Assembly (NCBI GenBank): GCA_900770645.1
Contig: CAAGKY010000149.1
Location: 1 to 9,865 of the forward strand
Origin: Bacilli bacterium
GTDB lineage: Bacteria; Bacillota_I; Bacilli_A; ML615J-28; CAG-313
Reading direction: 5' to 3'
Length of the DNA: 9,865 bases
Program-made: the position numbers and the translations under genes
In this document: piece by piece, positions 7,216 through 9,865 of the stretch
How positions within the stretch are numbered: the stretch's first letter is position 1
How the letters are laid out: every line of letters begins with the position of its first letter
The notes under the pieces: model-generated
Seen by the model: only the letters and a program-made list of their open reading frames with translations
What the model was told of the DNA's origin: nothing
Databases searched by the model: none

Positions 7216-7224
7216 TGTTAAAAT
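7216..7224 (+). promoter_or_regulatory. Possible extended -10 promoter of the yidD fusion gene
   Basis: The plus strand reads TG-T-TAAAAT (7216-7224), an extended -10 motif. The -35 position (about 7196-7201) is weak, TTTTAT. The start of transcription would fall near 7231, at the GAGG ribosome site (7231-7234), giving a very short leader before the ATG at 7243. The 66-base gap between the divergent genes has no better candidate. For the opposite gene I see only a poor match (TTAACA at 7221-7216 with TAAAAT at 7200-7195, spacer 15). Confidence 0.4.
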
Positions 7225-7242
7225 ATACATGAGGTAATTATT

Positions 7243-8118
7243 ATGTCTAGAAATAAACGAACTATTGCGTTGATAAAAATGTATCAAAGAAACAAAAGAA
7301 TATCCGGACGTTGTCGTTTTTTACCTACTTGTTCTAACTATGCGATTGTAGCATATCAAAAATTTAATTGGTTTTATGCATCTATCCTAACTGGTTTAAG
7401 AATATTAAGATGCAACCCTTTAACTAAAAGAAGAATAGATCCAGTACCTCTTAATAAAGAAGAAAAACGAAAACTTAAATTGATTAATAATCTAAAAACA
7501 AATTTTGATATGGTATATATTGATACTATTTTAAAATATCCATCTTTAAGTAAAGAAGATTATAAACAATTAACAATAGAGTATTTATTTGGACAACACC
7601 AAAACCAACCAAATGTATGTTTTGATGATTTAGAGTTTATTGGCCTTAATTATGTAAGAACAAATTATTATAAAGAATATAATATAACTATTGAACAAAA
7701 TAAACTAGATGAATATTTAAACATATTAGAAATACTAACTAATAATAATATTATTAGTTATCAAGAATCTAATTTATTACCTAGTTATAATGTTGTTAAA
7801 TCAACAGATTTACCTTTTGATTATTACTTTAAAAAGATCGACAAATTTCTAGCGGATAAAACATATATTGGAATTGATGGTGATATTCCTAAAGAATTAA
7901 TAGATAAATATCATCCAGTTATCATTACTTCTCAAGAACTAAATCATAAATTTATCCATACAAATAATGATGAAATAGTATTTGTATGTGGTAATGATAT
8001 TACTAATTCTAAAAAAAGTTTCTATCTTAACTGTTTAATAAAAATATATCAAGATAATGAAACATTTGATATTAATAAATATAATATTATAATTCCAAAT
8101 AATATAAAAAGGGGTTAA
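7243..8118 (+). CDS. yidD: YidD-domain protein with a large unknown C-terminal extension
   Basis: YidD helps insertion of membrane proteins by the YidC/Oxa1 route and is normally a protein of about 70-90 residues. Here residues 1-70 are a clear YidD domain: LIKMYQ near the start, GRCRFLPTCSNY at 22-33, RILRCNP at 53-59, and DPVP at 66-69, with conserved cysteines C24, C30 and C57. The frame continues without a break for another 220 residues that I cannot assign. Residues 71-89 are a basic linker, 90-175 look mostly helical, and 190-285 look alpha/beta (TYIGIDGDIP at 207-216, DEIVFVCGND at 243-252). No membrane segment is evident in the extension. The ATG has a GAGG ribosome site 8 bases upstream. 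The gene stands alone, ends in a two-way terminator, and is not next to yidC or rnpA. The YidD part is firm; the role of the extension is unknown. Confidence 0.88.
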   Translation: MSRNKRTIALIKMYQRNKRISGRCRFLPTCSNYAIVAYQKFNWFYASILTGLRILRCNPLTKRRIDPVPLNKEEKRKLKLINNLKTNFDMVYIDTILKYPSLSKEDYKQLTIEYLFGQHQNQPNVCFDDLEFIGLNYVRTNYYKEYNITIEQNKLDEYLNILEILTNNNIISYQESNLLPSYNVVKSTDLPFDYYFKKIDKFLADKTYIGIDGDIPKELIDKYHPVIITSQELNHKFIHTNNDEIVFVCGNDITNSKKSFYLNCLIKIYQDNETFDINKYNIIIPNNIKRG

Positions 8119-8146
8119 AGACTTTAGTCTTTAACCTCTGTTTTTT
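8110..8146. terminator. Two-way terminator between the yidD fusion gene and rubrerythrin
   Basis: A 10-bp perfect stem, GGTTAAAGAC (8113-8122) with GTCTTTAACC (8127-8136), closes a TTTA loop. It can extend by three more pairs, one of them G-U. On the plus strand it is followed by TCTGTTTTTT. On the minus strand it is followed by CCCCTTTTTATAT. The yidD stop codon (8116-8118) is inside the stem, and the hairpin can end both converging transcripts. Confidence 0.9.
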
Positions 8147-8678
8147 AGTAATTATTAGCTTTTACTTCAAAGTAAGCTTGTGGGTGTAAGCACACTGGAC
8201 AAACTTTAGGAGCTGTTTCAGACATATGAATATGTCCACAGTTACGGCATACCCAAACTGTAATTCCTGCTTTTGCAAACACTTGTGCAGTTTCTACATT
8301 TTCTAATAATTTACGATATCTTTCTTCATGTTCTTTTTCGATTTTAGCAACTGCTTCGAATTGTAAAGCAAGTGCTACGAATCCTTCTTCTCTTGCAACA
8401 CGTGCAAATTCAGGATACATTTCAGTCCATTCTTCATTTTCACCATTTGCAGCTGAAACTAAGTTTTCAGCAGTATTACCAATACCACCTAATGCTTTAA
8501 ACCATAATTTAGCATGTTCTTTTTCGTTATCTGCAGTTTGTTGGAAAATTTCTGCAATTTGTTCATATCCTTCTTTTTTAGCTACACTTGCGAAATAAGT
8601 ATACTTATTTCTAGCTTGTGATTCACCAGCAAATGCTGCCATTAAATTCTTTTCAGTTCTACTTCCTTTTAATTCCAT
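8145..8678 (-). CDS. rbr: Rubrerythrin
   Basis: Rubrerythrin is a cytoplasmic non-heme iron protein that reduces hydrogen peroxide in anaerobes and microaerophiles, using electrons passed to its rubredoxin-like iron. The 177-residue product has the full two-domain form. The four-helix ferritin-like domain (1 to about 135) shows the di-iron ligands E19 in AGESQARN, E52-x-x-H55, E97, and E114-x-x-H117. The C-terminal rubredoxin-like domain has C144-x-x-C147 and C160-x-x-C163. An AGAGGA ribosome site precedes the ATG by about 8 bases. The gene lies 27 bases after perR with no terminator between them, so it is almost surely in the same transcript and under PerR control. A two-way terminator follows it. 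This points to an anaerobic or oxygen-sensitive lifestyle. No irregularities seen. Confidence 0.96.
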   Translation of the reverse strand: MELKGSRTEKNLMAAFAGESQARNKYTYFASVAKKEGYEQIAEIFQQTADNEKEHAKLWFKALGGIGNTAENLVSAANGENEEWTEMYPEFARVAREEGFVALALQFEAVAKIEKEHEERYRKLLENVETAQVFAKAGITVWVCRNCGHIHMSETAPKVCPVCLHPQAYFEVKANNY

Positions 8679-8705
8679 ACAATAATCCTCTTTCTTTCTT
8701 TTTAT

Positions 8706-9080
8706 TTACTTTTGGCAATGAGAACATAATCCAAGTAATGAGACTTCATATTTATCAATTTTGAACTCCGTTTTATGGGAAACGTTACTTATAAAATCTT
8801 TAATATTGTCATCCATTATATCGATTACTTTCCCACAGTCTTGACATACCAAATGTGAATGCATTTCAATTGTTTTATCGAAACGTTCAATATCACCAGC
8901 AACCTTGATTTTTTTAACTAATCCTTGTTCGCTAAGTAAATTTAAGTTTCGATACACTGTTCCTAAACTAATGTTGCTGATTTTATCTCTCGCTCTTAAA
9001 TAAATCATATCAACAGTAGGATGGTCACAGCTTTCTTGTACAATGTTTAATATTGTGTCCCTTTGTTTACTATTTCTCAT
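8706..9080 (-). CDS. perR: Fur-family peroxide-sensing repressor PerR
   Basis: PerR is a DNA-binding repressor that senses peroxide by iron-catalysed oxidation of its own histidines. The 124-residue product has an N-terminal winged helix (about 1-65, with SLGTVYRNLNLLSEQGLV as the recognition region) and a C-terminal dimer domain. The regulatory metal ligands match B. subtilis PerR in order: H20 (HPT), D68 (RFD), H74, H76 (MHSH) and D87 (VID). The aspartate D68 is the residue that favours PerR over Fur or Zur. The structural zinc site is C79-x-x-C82 and C119-x-x-C122. It is about 20 residues shorter than B. subtilis PerR at the N-terminus. The start is nevertheless supported by an AGAGGT ribosome site just upstream, and the operator further up leaves no room for a longer form. 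It leads the perR-rbr operon and should repress its own promoter. Confidence 0.92.
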   Translation of the reverse strand: MRNSKQRDTILNIVQESCDHPTVDMIYLRARDKISNISLGTVYRNLNLLSEQGLVKKIKVAGDIERFDKTIEMHSHLVCQDCGKVIDIMDDNIKDFISNVSHKTEFKIDKYEVSLLGLCSHCQK

Positions 9081-9091
9081 TCTTTACCTCT

Positions 9092-9112
9092 TAATAGTAA
9101 TGATTACTATTA
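9092..9112. promoter_or_regulatory. Probable PerR operator (21-bp perfect inverted repeat)
   Basis: The half-sites TAATAGTAAT (9092-9101) and ATTACTATTA (9103-9112) are exact inverted repeats around one central base at 9102. The inner 7-1-7 part, TAGTAAT-N-ATTACTA, agrees with the Fur/PerR box plan (TTATAAT-N-ATTATAA) at five of seven bases per arm. It covers the predicted start of transcription of perR-rbr, where bound protein would block RNA polymerase. Confidence 0.85.
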
Positions 9113-9117
9113 CTAAT

Positions 9118-9146
9118 ATTATACAATACTTTTGTTTATTTGTCAA
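9118..9146 (-). promoter_or_regulatory. Perfect-consensus promoter of perR-rbr
   Basis: Minus strand: a -35 box TTGACA (9146-9141), a 17-base spacer (9140-9124), and a -10 box TATAAT (9123-9118). Both boxes match the sigma-A consensus exactly with ideal spacing. The start of transcription is expected near 9111, inside the operator. Such a strong promoter fits a gene pair held down by a repressor and released under peroxide. Confidence 0.9.
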
Positions 9147-9189
9147 GAGATTTATACTAATATTATATACTTTTTTTATTTTTTAATAC

Positions 9190-9218
9190 ATAAAAAAGGA
9201 ATAGAAAAACTATTCCTT
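9190..9218 (-). terminator. Terminator of the ABC exporter gene
   Basis: A 9-bp stem, AAGGAATAG (9196-9204) with CTATTCCTT (9210-9218), closes a 5-base loop. Read on the minus strand it is followed by TTTTATG and further A/T sequence. The TAG stop codon of the ABC gene (9210-9212) is part of the stem. It separates this gene from the perR promoter. Confidence 0.8.
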
Positions 9219-9865
9219 AAATTGATATTGATATAGATTAGCATAGACACCATTTTGTTCAATTAGTTGTTGATGATTACCTCTTTCAATAATTCCTTCA
9301 TTGTTAATAACCATAATGTCATCTGCATTTTTAACTGTTGATAAACGATGAGCTACAACAATAGTTGTTCTACCTACACTTAATTCTTCTAAGGCAGATT
9401 GAATTTGCATCTCAGTAATATTATCAAGAGCTGAAGTTGCTTCATCTAGAATTAAGATAGGTGGGTTCTTTAAGAATGCTCTTGCAATCGCAATTCTTTG
9501 TTTTTGTCCACCACTAAGTTTAACTCCTCTTTCTCCTACATATGTATCATAACCAAGTTCCAAACTCATAATAAATTCATGAATATTAGCTTTTTTACAT
9601 GCTTCATATATTTCTTCATCACTCGCATCAAAATTACCATATGCAATATTATCTTTGATCGTACCACCAAATAAAAATACATCTTGTGCCACAATACCTA
9701 TATGTTTTCTTAATGAATGACGCGTGTATTTACGGATATCTGTACCATCAATTAAAATGCTACCATCTAATACTTCATAAAAACGTGGTATTAAATTTAC
9801 AACTGTAGATTTACCGCTTCCTGTACTTCCAATCAATGCTGTAGTTTCTCCTGGTTTTGCAGTAA
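9210..9865 (-). CDS. ABC exporter, C-terminal ATPase domain (5' part beyond window)
   Basis: This is the nucleotide-binding domain of an ABC transporter, 217 visible residues, open to the right edge. Counting from the first full codon, Walker A is GSTGSGKST at 12-20. The Q-loop follows in IVAQDVFLFGGTIKDNIAYG, then the signature LSGGQKQR, Walker B ILILDEATSALD, and the switch histidine in VVAHRLST. The motif set and the short C-terminus (ending NLYQYQFKE) are those of type IV exporters such as MsbA/BmrA, usually one half of a dimer with six membrane helices upstream in the same chain. Substrate (lipid, drug or peptide) cannot be told. An in-frame TTG at 9836 is not the start: the frame continues upstream with TAKPGETTA, typical of the strand before Walker A. 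Its transcript ends at the hairpin overlapping its stop. A partner half-transporter may lie next to it outside the window. Confidence 0.95.
   Translation of the reverse strand, partial: TAKPGETTALIGSTGSGKSTVVNLIPRFYEVLDGSILIDGTDIRKYTRHSLRKHIGIVAQDVFLFGGTIKDNIAYGNFDASDEEIYEACKKANIHEFIMSLELGYDTYVGERGVKLSGGQKQRIAIARAFLKNPPILILDEATSALDNITEMQIQSALEELSVGRTTIVVAHRLSTVKNADDIMVINNEGIIERGNHQQLIEQNGVYANLYQYQFKE

Noticed and set aside
9147..9191. A second PerR-type box in the AT-rich stretch upstream of the perR promoter
   Set aside because: Only about four of seven bases pair between the arms whichever centre is chosen; this is no better than chance in such AT-rich DNA.
9210..9836. TTG at 9836 as the start of a short stand-alone ATPase
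   Set aside because: The frame stays open upstream and encodes the usual strand before Walker A; TTG is inside the P-loop region. The gene is simply cut by the window edge.
1..9865. CRISPR array, tRNA, rRNA, riboswitch or insertion sequence
   Set aside because: No regularly spaced repeats, cloverleaf, transposase or terminal inverted repeats were seen, and the gaps between genes are all under 140 bases.

Overview
This is an AT-rich window (roughly 30% G+C by eye) from a bacterium that looks like a low-GC Bacillota, class Bacilli in the wide sense. A lineage near the Erysipelotrichales, RF39 or Acholeplasma-like groups is plausible, but the sequence alone does not fix it. Reasons: strong AGGAGG-type ribosome sites, Gram-positive families (RbgA, PerR, GerW, DUF2953) and tightly packed operons. 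UGG is used for tryptophan and one gene ends in TGA, so the standard bacterial code fits better than the Mycoplasma code. No mobile element, CRISPR array, rRNA or tRNA was seen, and no gap without a gene exceeds 140 bases. The window reads as ordinary chromosomal core with a few unusual protein architectures.

Positions 1-5412, minus strand, form a five-gene operon in transcription order: an unknown membrane protein, an FtsK/SpoIIIE-type DNA translocase without membrane segments, signal peptidase I (lepB), the ribosome-assembly GTPase rbgA, and ribonuclease HII (rnhB, which runs off the left edge). Gaps are 8-12 bases, or the genes overlap by 8 bases. A promoter at 5384-5412 drives the set. 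The operon links chromosome segregation, protein export, 50S assembly and removal of RNA from DNA. The lepB-rbgA-rnhB part matches an order common in Bacillota.

Positions 5442-6300, plus strand, carry a HAD-family phosphatase gene with its own promoter, back to back with the operon promoter. It ends at a two-way terminator shared with the converging pair gerW-like (ytfJ) and DUF2953 (ytfI) on the minus strand, 6330-7176. This pair also sits together in Bacillus subtilis.

Positions 7243-8118, plus strand, hold a yidD gene whose product has an N-terminal YidD domain of about 70 residues and then about 220 residues that I do not recognise. A second two-way terminator separates it from the converging perR-rbr oxidative-stress operon (8145-9080, minus). 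That operon has a perfect-consensus promoter and a 21-bp inverted repeat at the start of transcription that fits a PerR/Fur operator, so self-repression and peroxide induction of PerR and rubrerythrin are likely. The right edge (9210-9865, minus) is the C-terminal ATPase domain of an ABC exporter with its own terminator.

The most notable points are the YidD fusion, the soluble FtsK overlapping a membrane-protein gene, the signal peptidase with extra membrane segments, and the PerR operator.
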